Shown here one piece after another: positions 35,490-43,657 of a stretch of DNA of 64,000 nt (position 1 is the first letter of the stretch; every line of letters begins with the position of its first letter). The DNA lies in the NCBI GenBank assembly GCA_030537735.1, contig JAUNVG010000005.1:28566-92565 (forward strand). Reading direction: 5' to 3'. Origin of the DNA: Actinomycetaceae bacterium. GTDB lineage: Bacteria; Actinomycetota; Actinomycetes; Actinomycetales; Actinomycetaceae. A model generated the notes under the pieces. It was not told the DNA's origin and made no database searches. It saw only the letters and a program-made list of their open reading frames with translations. The position numbers and the translations under genes are program-made.

Positions 35490-36794
35490 ATGTCTGAAGC
35501 TGCTATAACTGGCCTGGTATTGCTGTTTGGGCTGCTTGTCGGCATCCTTGGGTCCGTTCCGATTGCCGTCACCATTGGGATTGTGACCTTCTTGGCGTTG
35601 GCGATTTTGATTGGCCCGGAAAAAGCGGCGCTACTGGCGGCGCAACGATCCTTCTCCGGGGTGAACTCTTTCGCCCTGCTGGCGATACCGTTCTTCATCT
35701 TGGCGGGATCGCTTATGAACACCGGTGGTATTGCCAGGCGACTGGTTGACGCCGCCCTAGTGCTGGTGGGTCGCATGCCTGGCGCACTGGCGCAAACCAA
35801 CGTGGTGGCGAACGCCATGTTCGGTTCCGTTTCCGGTGCGGCCGTGGCGGCTGCCGCTGCGGTAGGTGGCACGGTGGGTCCGCGTATGCGTAAAGACGGG
35901 TATGATCCGGCTTTCGTCGCTGCCGTCAACACCGCTTCAGCTCCTTCGGGAATGTTGATTCCCCCGTCGAACACCCTGATCGTGTACTCCCTGGTGTCCT
36001 CGACCTCGGTCGCTGCCTTATTCATGGCCGGGTACATACCGGGCTTGCTGTGGATGGCGGCGTGTATGATCGCGGTCGGCCTGTACGCCGTGCGGCATAA
36101 GAACATCAAGCGTCAACCGCGCCTTCCCGTGGGGCAAGCGGTGAAGGTGCTGCTGGATGCGATTCCGTCGCTATTCATGATTGTGGTGGTTATTGGCGGT
36201 ATCATCATCGGCTGGTTCACAGCCACCGAGTCCGCCGCGATCGCGGTAGTGTACTGCCTGGCTTTGGGTTTCATCTACCGTGAGCTCAAGGTTAAGGACC
36301 TGCCGGGTATCTTGTTGGATTCGGCGAAAACCACCGCCATTGTGATGCTGCTTATCGCGGTGTCATCGTCAATGTCGTGGGTAATGAGCTATTCAGACAT
36401 TCCCACGCTCTTGATGAACGGCATCACCTCCATGACGGATACGAAGTGGATCGTCCTACTGCTGATTACCGTAATCATGCTGATTGTCGGCACTTTCATG
36501 GATCCGACCCCGGCGATCTTGATCTTCGTGCCCATCTTCCTACCGATTGTGCAGGCTTACGATATTAGCCCCATCCACTTCGGTATGATCATCACCTTCA
36601 ACCTGTGCTTGGGTACTCTCACCCCGCCGGTGGGTAACGTCCTGTTCGTGGGTGCGCGAATAGGTAACCAAACCATTGAGCAGGTCACGCCGCGACTGAT
36701 TCCGTTCTTCGTGGCACTGGTGATTGCACTTCTGCTGGTCATCTACATCCCGGCGCTGTCCACCTGGCTGCCGTCCATTACTGGGCTGCTTTAG
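35490..36794 (+). CDS. TRAP transporter large permease subunit (DctM family)
   Basis: 434 residues, the common size, with about twelve membrane helices. FFILAGSLMNTGGIARRLVD, NTASAPSGMLIPPSNTLIVY and CLGTLTPPVGNVLFVGARI are the family motifs. It performs Na+-coupled uptake of the ligand delivered by the DctP protein. It starts 2 bases after the small subunit gene and ends before a strong terminator, so dctPQM forms a closed three-gene operon next to the hexuronate catabolic genes. Confidence 0.95.
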   Translation: MSEAAITGLVLLFGLLVGILGSVPIAVTIGIVTFLALAILIGPEKAALLAAQRSFSGVNSFALLAIPFFILAGSLMNTGGIARRLVDAALVLVGRMPGALAQTNVVANAMFGSVSGAAVAAAAAVGGTVGPRMRKDGYDPAFVAAVNTASAPSGMLIPPSNTLIVYSLVSSTSVAALFMAGYIPGLLWMAACMIAVGLYAVRHKNIKRQPRLPVGQAVKVLLDAIPSLFMIVVVIGGIIIGWFTATESAAIAVVYCLALGFIYRELKVKDLPGILLDSAKTTAIVMLLIAVSSSMSWVMSYSDIPTLLMNGITSMTDTKWIVLLLITVIMLIVGTFMDPTPAILIFVPIFLPIVQAYDISPIHFGMIITFNLCLGTLTPPVGNVLFVGARIGNQTIEQVTPRLIPFFVALVIALLLVIYIPALSTWLPSITGLL

Positions 36795-36853
36795 CCAAGG
36801 TGGGCATAGCGTCACTTCGCAAACGCTAGGTCGGATTGTAACCGACAAATAAG

Positions 36854-36904
36854 GCCCTCACTTGGAATCTTCGTAGGCTTATACCTGGGATTCCAAGTGA
36901 GGGC
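36854..36904. terminator. Terminator between dctM and the Tat-exported protein
   Basis: GCCCTCACTTGGAATC (36854-36869) and its exact complement (36889-36904) give a 16-bp stem followed by GCTTTTGCTTT. It can serve the TRAP operon and probably also the convergent gene. Confidence 0.88.
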
Positions 36905-36928
36905 GCTTTTGCTTTCAGCTCATGCGCA

Positions 36929-38038
36929 CTACATGGCGGGGCTGTGGAATAGCTTCTTGTCCTCGTCCGCCGGCACCTCGGCTCTGCTGCGGATAGCGTA
37001 CCCGATGTCGTAGGCAACGAACCCGTCAACGCCGATATCGCCACCCTGGGAGTGGAAGAAAATCTTATTATTCTTCTCTCGCCAGCCAGCGTTTTCTTCA
37101 TCGGTCCAAATACCGAAGCGATCTCCCTTACCGGGCCATTCGTATTGCGCAGAGGGCTGCGGGTTAATCCACTGGAAGCACAAATCCAGGCGGTTACCGA
37201 ACGTGACACCCAGGGTGGCAACGTTTATGCCAAGTACCCCACCTGGTTCGATTGGCTTATTGACGCGCAGGTAGATGCTAACAATCTTTCCGGTGGGAAG
37301 TCCGGTGCTGGGAAGACCTTGTAGGCCATTACCGTCTGACTCCGGTAGCACTTCTACATCGTAGGGTAGTGCGGAAGTGAGGACGACACGGCCAGTAGCT
37401 AAGCTCGATACATTGCGGCAGTTGAACGATACTGCCCAGATCATCCCGGTTGGGGTGGGAGCAGTTCCCTCATTAATGATGTTGATGTAGGCCTCGGTGC
37501 CTGCGTAACCGAAAGTCATAGCAGCGGTGTTGAGGTTAATGTCCCATCCGCCCACAAAGATAACGAGTTCTGTGCTTTCGGGGCTGGCGGCACCGGGGTG
37601 AGAGGGGGAAGTAGCGGAAATTTTTATGCTAGAGCCGAGCTCGGAGCGCTTCACATCGGAAGGGTGGTCCGCAACGGGAGTGCCAATGATCGCCCAGCGA
37701 CCGTCGGGCAGTTCCACCAAGCTTAGGCCCTCTGGTAAATCACCCTGAATGGACGCAACAGCGTCTGCGACCTTGTCCCCATCTTGGTCAGCGACATCAA
37801 TGTAAATGGGTTCGATCTCGGTACCAGGTGCAAGTGTGATGGCGGTTTTACCTTCGTGCGTGCCTGAAGCTAGCTTCTCGAAACGTTCATCCGGCGCGAA
37901 AGTCGCAATTACTGAGTTTACTGGTGACGCCGCAATTGCAGGTGCCACACTGAGTATCGCAACGGTGGGGGTTGCCCAAGCTGCAGCCTTAGCTACACTG
38001 CGCCGCGAAACGGTAGTTGGAGGTTTGTGTTCAATCAT
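36929..38038 (-). CDS. Secreted protein of unknown function with Tat-type signal
   Basis: 369 residues. The N-terminus has VSRRSVAKAAAW followed by a hydrophobic, Ala-rich stretch ending APAIAAS, a twin-arginine-type signal peptide of about 37 residues. The mature part is beta-rich and Gly/Pro-containing, with an Asp-rich DVADQDGDKVADAV segment that could be a calcium-binding loop and a PEGLSL...GTPVA pattern reminiscent of immunoglobulin-like putative surface domains. Only two cysteines occur in the mature part. There is no sorting signal or C-terminal helix, so the protein is probably released or wall-associated. I do not recognise a family. It stands alone between two terminator-bounded operons. 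Confidence 0.75.
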   Translation of the reverse strand: MIEHKPPTTVSRRSVAKAAAWATPTVAILSVAPAIAASPVNSVIATFAPDERFEKLASGTHEGKTAITLAPGTEIEPIYIDVADQDGDKVADAVASIQGDLPEGLSLVELPDGRWAIIGTPVADHPSDVKRSELGSSIKISATSPSHPGAASPESTELVIFVGGWDINLNTAAMTFGYAGTEAYINIINEGTAPTPTGMIWAVSFNCRNVSSLATGRVVLTSALPYDVEVLPESDGNGLQGLPSTGLPTGKIVSIYLRVNKPIEPGGVLGINVATLGVTFGNRLDLCFQWINPQPSAQYEWPGKGDRFGIWTDEENAGWREKNNKIFFHSQGGDIGVDGFVAYDIGYAIRSRAEVPADEDKKLFHSPAM

Positions 38039-38342
38039 GGTTCTCTCTCGGATAAGTGGTAAAAGAGTTAGGCAGATGGTCTGCAGCTCCTATTGTAGGA
38101 ACCTTGCGAAACTGTGTTCAAATAGATAAATCAGATTCTAACTGAGATTTTTGCAACATCTTCAGAAGTGGTCATGTTTAGCCGAATAGATAGGACTGTG
38201 GTCTCACAGTGAGGGGCAGGCGCGAGCTGCTCGCCTCTGGTGAGGCAGGCATCGACCCACCCCGGGACGCGGTAGCCGCGGGGGCTTGGGATCCGCGGGC
38301 GCTTAGCCGACACCGACCCACCCGGGGACATTTGTTTCGTGG

Positions 38343-38367
38343 TTTGTACGCCTGGTAGGCGTACAAA
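38343..38367. terminator. Hairpin in the gap downstream of pflA
   Basis: TTTGTACGCC-TGGTA-GGCGTACAAA is a perfect 10-bp stem with a 5-base loop. It lies about 140 bases downstream of pflA within a 466-base gene-free stretch (38039-38504). That stretch also has two similar CGACCCACCC-GGGAC segments and, near 38039-38150, the AT-rich upstream region of the Tat-protein gene. No gene is seen in it. Confidence 0.5.
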
Positions 38368-38504
38368 GATTAAAAACATAACAGACCAGCGCGCGCTTAA
38401 GCGTCGGGGTCGAAAAGCAGGGAGGTCGTAGGGGCTGGCGTCAATAAAACCTCATGCCACGGGCGCCAGGCGCTAGCAAACGGCGAGGCTGTGGCCGCCG
38501 GGGT

Positions 38505-39470
38505 TTAGTAAACCGTCAGACCGCGGGCGCGGAAGATTGCGCGCGCAGCTTCTGTTTCCTCATTCGTGGGCGTGGGCGTGTCGGAAAGCTCGTAATGCAT
38601 ATTTAGCTCTTCCCACTTATCTTCACCCATCTTGTGGAAAGGCAGGACCTCCACCCGTTCCACCGTGGAAGCCCAACGCGCCGCCAGGTCTGCAGCGGCG
38701 GCAACGTTATCAGGATCGTCAGTCAATCCCGGTACCAGCACGAAACGAATCCACTTCTTCACTCCAGCGGCGTGGAGGCGATCACCGAAAGTAATGGTGG
38801 GAGCCAGCGGCCGGCCGGTGACACGTTCATAGGTGTCGGGGTTGCCGCTTTTAATGTCCAGCAGGACTAAATCCACGTTCTGCAGGTCCTCATCCAACAG
38901 AGCAGAACCCAGGAACCCGGAGGTGTCGATAGCGGTATGCACGCCGCGGGCGTGAACTTCGCGCAGTAAGTTACGCACGAAAGCCGGCTGCATCAAAGGC
39001 TCACCGCCACTGATGGTAAGGCCCCCACTGGTAGCTTTGAAAACTGCCTGATAACGCATCACCCGGTCGATGGCGTCAGACAGTAAAATCGGGTGCCCTT
39101 CACGCATCTTCATGGTGTCGGGATTGTGGCAATACAGGCACCGCAAGGGGCAACCCGCTAAGAACAAAGTCATGCGCGTGCCCGGCCCGTCCACGGCGGT
39201 GACTAGTTCCCAAGAGTGAACCGAAGCAATCTCACCTTGGCGCACCGCCAGTAAATGTTCATGGCGACTCATCAGGGGAGCGTTCGGAACTCCCGCTAAG
39301 CCGGTGCCACGAATACGGGGAACCGCGTCCTCCAATGGTTCGGGACGATACTCCCCGGTAGTGCCGTCACCGGCCACCATCGGCAGCGCAGTAGGCACAT
39401 AGGAGGAATCACCAGCAGGCGCCTCCACGGGGGAGGCGCCGCTAGCGATACCGATGTTGGTCTCAGTCAT
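38505..39470 (-). CDS. pflA: Pyruvate formate-lyase activating enzyme (radical SAM)
   Basis: 321 residues. The radical SAM cluster motif CxxxCxxC is C107-PLR-C111-LY-C114 in AGCPLRCLYCHNPDTM. GGLTISGGEPLMQPAFVRNLL is the SAM-binding GGE region and DTSGFLGSALL follows. It generates the glycyl radical on the PFL partner. The first 65-70 residues are a low-complexity extension not found in E. coli PflA (246 residues). An internal ATG at 39272 would remove it, but neither start has a clear ribosome binding site. The gene is 14 bases downstream of the glycyl-radical subunit gene, in the same operon. Confidence 0.92.
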   Translation of the reverse strand: MTETNIGIASGASPVEAPAGDSSYVPTALPMVAGDGTTGEYRPEPLEDAVPRIRGTGLAGVPNAPLMSRHEHLLAVRQGEIASVHSWELVTAVDGPGTRMTLFLAGCPLRCLYCHNPDTMKMREGHPILLSDAIDRVMRYQAVFKATSGGLTISGGEPLMQPAFVRNLLREVHARGVHTAIDTSGFLGSALLDEDLQNVDLVLLDIKSGNPDTYERVTGRPLAPTITFGDRLHAAGVKKWIRFVLVPGLTDDPDNVAAAADLAARWASTVERVEVLPFHKMGEDKWEELNMHYELSDTPTPTNEETEAARAIFRARGLTVY

Positions 39471-39484
39471 GGAGCTTAGTTAGC

Positions 39485-39733
39485 TCACACGCCCTGGTGG
39501 AAGGTGCGGGAGATAACGTCCAGCTGCTGTTCGCGGGTGAGGCGAACGAAGTTCACGGCGTAGCCGGAAACACGTACGGTCAGCTGGGGGTACTTCTCCG
39601 GGTGCTCCATGGCGTCTTCCAGGGTGTCGCGGTTCAGTACGTTGATGTTGGCGTGGTACAGGCCCTTAACGCCGCCGGTCAGTTCACGGTTTGCCTTCAT
39701 GGAAGCTAGACGTTCGTCGAAGCTCTTAGCCAT
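39485..39733 (-). CDS. grcA: Autonomous glycyl-radical subunit of pyruvate formate-lyase (GrcA-like)
   Basis: 82 residues, corresponding to the C-terminal end of normal [23 protein letters not shown] and RVSGYAVNF with the radical glycine G57, then [16 protein letters not shown], align with the last 65 residues of E. coli PflB. About 25 residues at the N-terminus are specific. It has its own AAGGAG site and ATG. The gene just upstream encodes PFL without this domain, so this is half of a two-piece enzyme rather than a spare repair domain as GrcA/YfiD is in E. coli. It lies between pflB and pflA. Confidence 0.93.
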   Translation of the reverse strand: MAKSFDERLASMKANRELTGGVKGLYHANINVLNRDTLEDAMEHPEKYPQLTVRVSGYAVNFVRLTREQQLDVISRTFHQGV

Positions 39734-39769
39734 TTGTAACTCCTTAGGTTAACGGTGGGGGGTGGATGG

Positions 39770-39818
39770 GCCGGTAGGCCCGGGGGTGGGTTGCTACCGA
39801 TGGTCACGGTAGCAACCC
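39770..39818 (-). promoter_or_regulatory. Two hairpins between pflB and the glycyl-radical subunit gene
   Basis: GGGTTGCTACCG (39788-39799) and its exact complement (39807-39818) make a 12-bp stem with a 7-base loop. GGGCC-GGTA-GGCCC follows at about 39770-39783. No T-run follows either. They probably protect or process the message so that the small subunit is made in excess, rather than ending transcription. Confidence 0.5.
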
Positions 39819-39829
39819 GGGCAGCAGGG

Positions 39830-41923
39830 CTAGCCCTTCTTGATAAACCCGGCGTCCATAATGCCCACCAGGTTCGTGATCTGCTCTTCCTGAGTGCGTC
39901 CCAGTGACGAAGGCACGATCGTGTTCGTCAAAGAAATGCCATCAAGTGCATCGTCGTAGTTCAACTTGCCCACCGACAACATGGAGGCAAGCATTCCGTG
40001 AGTGTCCATCCCGTTTTCCGGGTTCGCACCCGGAGCGAACGGGGTACCAGCCTGGTGGCCGGAGGGGAAAGACCCGGTGGCCTTACCGTAAACCACGTTC
40101 GAAGTAATGGTCAGCACCGACTGCGTTGGGATTGCGTCGCGGTACATCGGGATGGCTTTAATCTTCGTCATGATGGTGTGGACGATGGTGGCGGCAATGT
40201 CATCGGCGCGGTCGTCGTCGTTACCGTAAATCGGGAACTCGCCCTCGGTGACGTAGTCAACAACCAGGCCGGTTTCGTCGCGCACCGGAGTGACCTTGGC
40301 GTACTTAATGGCCGCCAAAGAGTCAGCCACAATCGACAGGCCAGCAATACCGCAACCCATGGTGCGGATGATGTCCGAATCGTGCAACGCCATTTCCATG
40401 GACTCGTAAGCGTAACGGTCGTGGCAGAAGTGGATGATGTTCAAAGCCTCCACGTAGGTGCCAACCACCCAGTCCAGCATCTCTTCGTACTTTTCCCAGA
40501 CCTCGTCGAAGTCCAGCGGACCGTCACCCTTAATGGGTTCGTAACCGTTTACAACCTGCTTACCGGAAACCTCGTCACGACCACCGTTAATGGCGTAAAG
40601 CAGAGCCTTCGCAGCGTTCACGCGAGCGCCGAAGAACTGCATCTGCTTGCCGATGCGCATGGGGGAAACACAGCAAGCGATAGCGGCGTCATCGCCCCAA
40701 GCGTTACGGATCTGGTCGTCGGCTTCGTACTGTACCGAGGAAGTTTCAATCGAAACCTTGGCGCAGAAACGCTTGTAGCCGTCGGGTAGACGCTCGGACC
40801 AGAAGATGGTGATATTCGGCTCCGGAGCCGGCCCCAGATTCATCAGGGTCTGCAGCAAACGGAAGGAAGTCTTGGTCACGAGGGTGCGACCGTCCTCGCC
40901 GAAACCAGCATCGGACCAAGTTGCCCAGTACGGGTCACCGGAGAAGATCGCATCGTAGTCGATGGTGCGCAGGAAACGCACGATACGAAGCTTAATCACC
41001 AGGGCGTCAATGATTTCTTGCGCTTGCTCCTCGGTGAGGATGCCGCGCTTGAAGTCGCGTTCGAAGTAGGCGTCGAAGAAACCGGACAGGCGGCCGATGG
41101 ACATGGCGGCACCGTCTTGGGACTTCACGGAAGCGAGGTAGCCGAAGTAGGTCCACTGCACCGCTTCCTGCGCGGTCTTCGCCGGGCCGGAAATGTCGAA
41201 CCCGTAACCGGCAGCCATGTTCTTCAGCTTCTTCAGGGCCTTGATCTGCTCCGCGTGCTCTTCGCGGTAGCGGCACCAGTGCTCAGAGAAAGGCTGGTCA
41301 GCGACGCGGTCTTTATCCTTTTGCTTTTCCTCAATCAGCTTGTCAACACCGTAGAGGGCGACGCGGCGGTAGTCGCCAATAATGCGACCGCGGCCGTAAG
41401 CGTCGGGTAGGCCGGTGATGATGTGAGAAGAACGCGCCGCACGAATGCGGGGGGTGTAGATATCGAACACCGCATCGTTGTGGGTCTTGCGGTACTTAGT
41501 GAAGATCTTCTTAACTTCCGGATCCGGTTCCTTACCGGCTTCGCGGATAGCGGTTTCCACCATGCGCCACCCACCGTTGGGCATCATGGCGCGTTTGAGG
41601 GGAACGTCGGTTTGCAGGCCGACGATGACGTTATCGTCTTCACTGATGTAGCCGGCGGGGAAAGCATCCACGTCAGCGGGGATCTTGGTGTCGACGTCGT
41701 ATACACGCTTTTGGCGTTCTACTTCCAGGTACTTCTTATCCAGGGTGTCCCACAGGCGCAGGGTCTTTTCCGTCGGTCCGGAAAGGAAGCTGGCGTCGCC
41801 CTCGTAGGGGGTGTAGTTGAGCTGGATGAAGCCCCGAACGTCGATGGTTTCGGTCCAGTTGCCGGGGACAAAGTCTTCCCAGGCATCTTGGAAGGTTGCA
41901 TCCGTGTCGGTCTCGGTTGCCAC
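39830..41923 (-). CDS. pflB: Formate C-acetyltransferase core lacking its glycyl-radical domain
   Basis: 697 residues against about 760 for classical PFL. The active-site cysteine pair is C417-C418 in AIACCVSPMRIGKQMQF. TRGFIQLNY-like start, LPDAYGRGRIIGDYRRVALY and EDGRTLVTKTSFRLLQTL are all conserved. The protein stops at NLVGIMDAGFIKKG, the point before the glycyl-radical domain, which is encoded by the separate gene 96 bases downstream. No remnant of that domain follows, so this is a true gene split and not a frameshift. With its partner it would convert pyruvate and CoA to acetyl-CoA and formate anaerobically. Confidence 0.95.
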   Translation of the reverse strand: MATETDTDATFQDAWEDFVPGNWTETIDVRGFIQLNYTPYEGDASFLSGPTEKTLRLWDTLDKKYLEVERQKRVYDVDTKIPADVDAFPAGYISEDDNVIVGLQTDVPLKRAMMPNGGWRMVETAIREAGKEPDPEVKKIFTKYRKTHNDAVFDIYTPRIRAARSSHIITGLPDAYGRGRIIGDYRRVALYGVDKLIEEKQKDKDRVADQPFSEHWCRYREEHAEQIKALKKLKNMAAGYGFDISGPAKTAQEAVQWTYFGYLASVKSQDGAAMSIGRLSGFFDAYFERDFKRGILTEEQAQEIIDALVIKLRIVRFLRTIDYDAIFSGDPYWATWSDAGFGEDGRTLVTKTSFRLLQTLMNLGPAPEPNITIFWSERLPDGYKRFCAKVSIETSSVQYEADDQIRNAWGDDAAIACCVSPMRIGKQMQFFGARVNAAKALLYAINGGRDEVSGKQVVNGYEPIKGDGPLDFDEVWEKYEEMLDWVVGTYVEALNIIHFCHDRYAYESMEMALHDSDIIRTMGCGIAGLSIVADSLAAIKYAKVTPVRDETGLVVDYVTEGEFPIYGNDDDRADDIAATIVHTIMTKIKAIPMYRDAIPTQSVLTITSNVVYGKATGSFPSGHQAGTPFAPGANPENGMDTHGMLASMLSVGKLNYDDALDGISLTNTIVPSSLGRTQEEQITNLVGIMDAGFIKKG

Positions 41924-42115
41924 TATCTGACTCCTTGTAGACAGGTTATGTCGCGCATCGTTGGGGCCACCTGTTAGCAGTCGGAGTTTCCGTCTGCAGC
42001 GACCCTCATCCCCGGGGTTCGGGTGCGGATCGATGTGTCACCTATTAAGTGTAGTTCTCAGGTAACCCTCACCGAAAGAATCTTCGTAGTGGGTAAGCTA
42101 ACACAAGTGCAGATA

Positions 42116-42131
42116 TGTGATCCGCGTCATT
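42116..42131. promoter_or_regulatory. CRP/GlxR-like half-conserved site upstream of pflB
   Basis: TGTGA-TCCGCG-TCATT matches the left half of the CRP/FNR-family site TGTGAN6TCACA perfectly and the right half in three of five positions. It lies about 190 bases upstream of the pflB start in the 289-base gap between pflB and the YeiH gene, which shows no gene. Confidence 0.3.
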
Positions 42132-42212
42132 GAAAAAGTGGTGTGCGTTGGGTCGAAAGTCCCTGACGGCTTGCGGTTGGAGCAAATCCGCAGCGAACCC
42201 TACGAACTCGAT

Positions 42213-43352
42213 CTAGCTGACGAATGCCAAGGTGAGCAGCAAAGACACCACGGTTGCCACCACCGTGGCTACCGCACCTAAAACTAGGCCTTTACCTCCG
42301 CGGCGAATCAGGGTCTTAAAATGCACCCCGGCCCCCATCGCCCCCATCGCCACGGTGAGGAACACGGTGGCGCACCAGTCCAACCCGGCGAAGACGGACT
42401 CCAGCGTCGGATACCAGTTCATCCACACCGCCACTGAACGCACCGCCATGGCCGCCAAGAACCCCAGCACGAAAAGCGGAACCGTAACCATCTTGCCGCG
42501 CTCTAAATCCAAGTCGGGGAAGTAGTCCCCCTGCACCCGGCCCTCAGCTAACGCCCGCTCACGCCCCATCGCGACGATAGCTTTTTCGCGACGAGTCTCC
42601 AGGTAGCCAACCACCGCAACCAAGGGGGCGAGCAGCACCACGCGACCGAGCTTGGTCAACGTGGCGACATCTAAAACCGTGGGGTCGGAAACGAAACCTG
42701 CCGAGGCTACTACCTGCCCGACCTCGTGCACCGCAGTACCAATCCACACCCCCGTTTGCATGGGGGTGAGCCCCATCGAGGCGGCGAGTAACGGCAGGGC
42801 AATCATGGTGAGGGTTCCAAAGACCGTCACCGACGCCACTGCGGTGGCGGAGGAAACACCGACCTCCTCATCGTGGTCAGCCCAACGCGGATCCGGGCGC
42901 ACCACCGAAGACATGCCGGCTACGGCGGCGGCCCCGCAGATGGCGGTGCCGGTGGCGGTCAGGACGCGGATGGAGTGCGCGGTGCGCATCTTGCGGCCGA
43001 CCAGCAAGGTGAGGGTGTAGACGCTTAGCACGGTGCCGGCGATGGCGATGAGAGGGCCAAACCCCAAGTGGAGGACATCTGGTAGGGCCAGGCGGAAACC
43101 TAAAAGCACCACCCCGGTTCGCAGCACAGTTTTGCCGCTGAAGACCACACCCGGCTCCAGCCGCGGGGTCAACAGGTTCAAGTTGCGCGCCGCCATCCCC
43201 AAAATGATGGCAAACAGCATGGCTGAAAGCAGGGGGATGAAGCGGTTCGCCACCATGGCGACCACCCCGATGAGGACGAAAACCGCCAGTCCCGGGGCGA
43301 TGGAGGCAGCGCGGCGAGAGAGCGCCTGAAGGAAGGTGGTTAAAGATTTCAC
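42213..43352 (-). CDS. YeiH-family putative sulfate exporter
   Basis: About 379 residues from a GTG at 43352 (VKSLTTFLQALSRRAA). The frame is open 78 codons further, but that part is a Pro-rich translation of the G-tract on the other strand and not protein-like. About ten membrane helices follow. LTATGTAICGAAAVAGMSSV and GVWIGTAVHEVGQVVASAGF are hallmarks of the UPF0324/YeiH family of putative sulfate exporters; transport of sulfate or sulfonate-derived sulfite is suggested for the family. No strong ribosome binding site precedes the start. It is divergent from the ROK regulator, with no other linked gene. Confidence 0.87.
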   Translation of the reverse strand: MKSLTTFLQALSRRAASIAPGLAVFVLIGVVAMVANRFIPLLSAMLFAIILGMAARNLNLLTPRLEPGVVFSGKTVLRTGVVLLGFRLALPDVLHLGFGPLIAIAGTVLSVYTLTLLVGRKMRTAHSIRVLTATGTAICGAAAVAGMSSVVRPDPRWADHDEEVGVSSATAVASVTVFGTLTMIALPLLAASMGLTPMQTGVWIGTAVHEVGQVVASAGFVSDPTVLDVATLTKLGRVVLLAPLVAVVGYLETRREKAIVAMGRERALAEGRVQGDYFPDLDLERGKMVTVPLFVLGFLAAMAVRSVAVWMNWYPTLESVFAGLDWCATVFLTVAMGAMGAGVHFKTLIRRGGKGLVLGAVATVVATVVSLLLTLAFVS

Positions 43353-43410
43353 GATGGATATATTTGCACAACTTCGCCCGAAAATACCTATCTGGTTGGT
43401 CACAGAAGCA

Positions 43411-43550
43411 CGGGGGTTGTTGGCGGCTTGGGGCTGGGGGGGGGATGGGCAAGCGGCGGGGAAAGGCAGGAGTCTGGGCGGGCGGACAGTGGCGGGGAAG
43501 GTGTGGGCGGGCGCGAGACGGGGAAGGCAGGTGGCGGCGGGGAAGAGTGG
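43411..43550 (+). other. G-rich tract with G-quadruplex potential
   Basis: The plus strand carries many runs of three or more G, including nine in a row at 43436-43444 and GGGGG, GGGG and GGG close by with short loops. It fills most of the gap between the YeiH gene and the ROK gene (43353-43657). The minus-strand frame through it is an artefact. Confidence 0.6.
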
Positions 43551-43657
43551 GCACCGTGAGATAACATTCATTGGCTCTGAGTTCAAGACCTAAACGCAGT
43601 TTGTTGGAAAAGAGCCAGTTTAGAGCGCGAACTCAACGGCGATGGCATGATGGAAAT

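Noticed and set aside
38131..38379. 82-residue minus-strand frame upstream of the Tat-exported protein gene
   Set aside because: It spans the TTTGTACGCC hairpin, has no ribosome binding site and no protein-like pattern.
43353..43586. 78-residue N-terminal extension of the YeiH-type exporter
   Set aside because: It is the translation of the G-tract on the opposite strand, extremely Pro-rich, and no homologous exporter has such a part.
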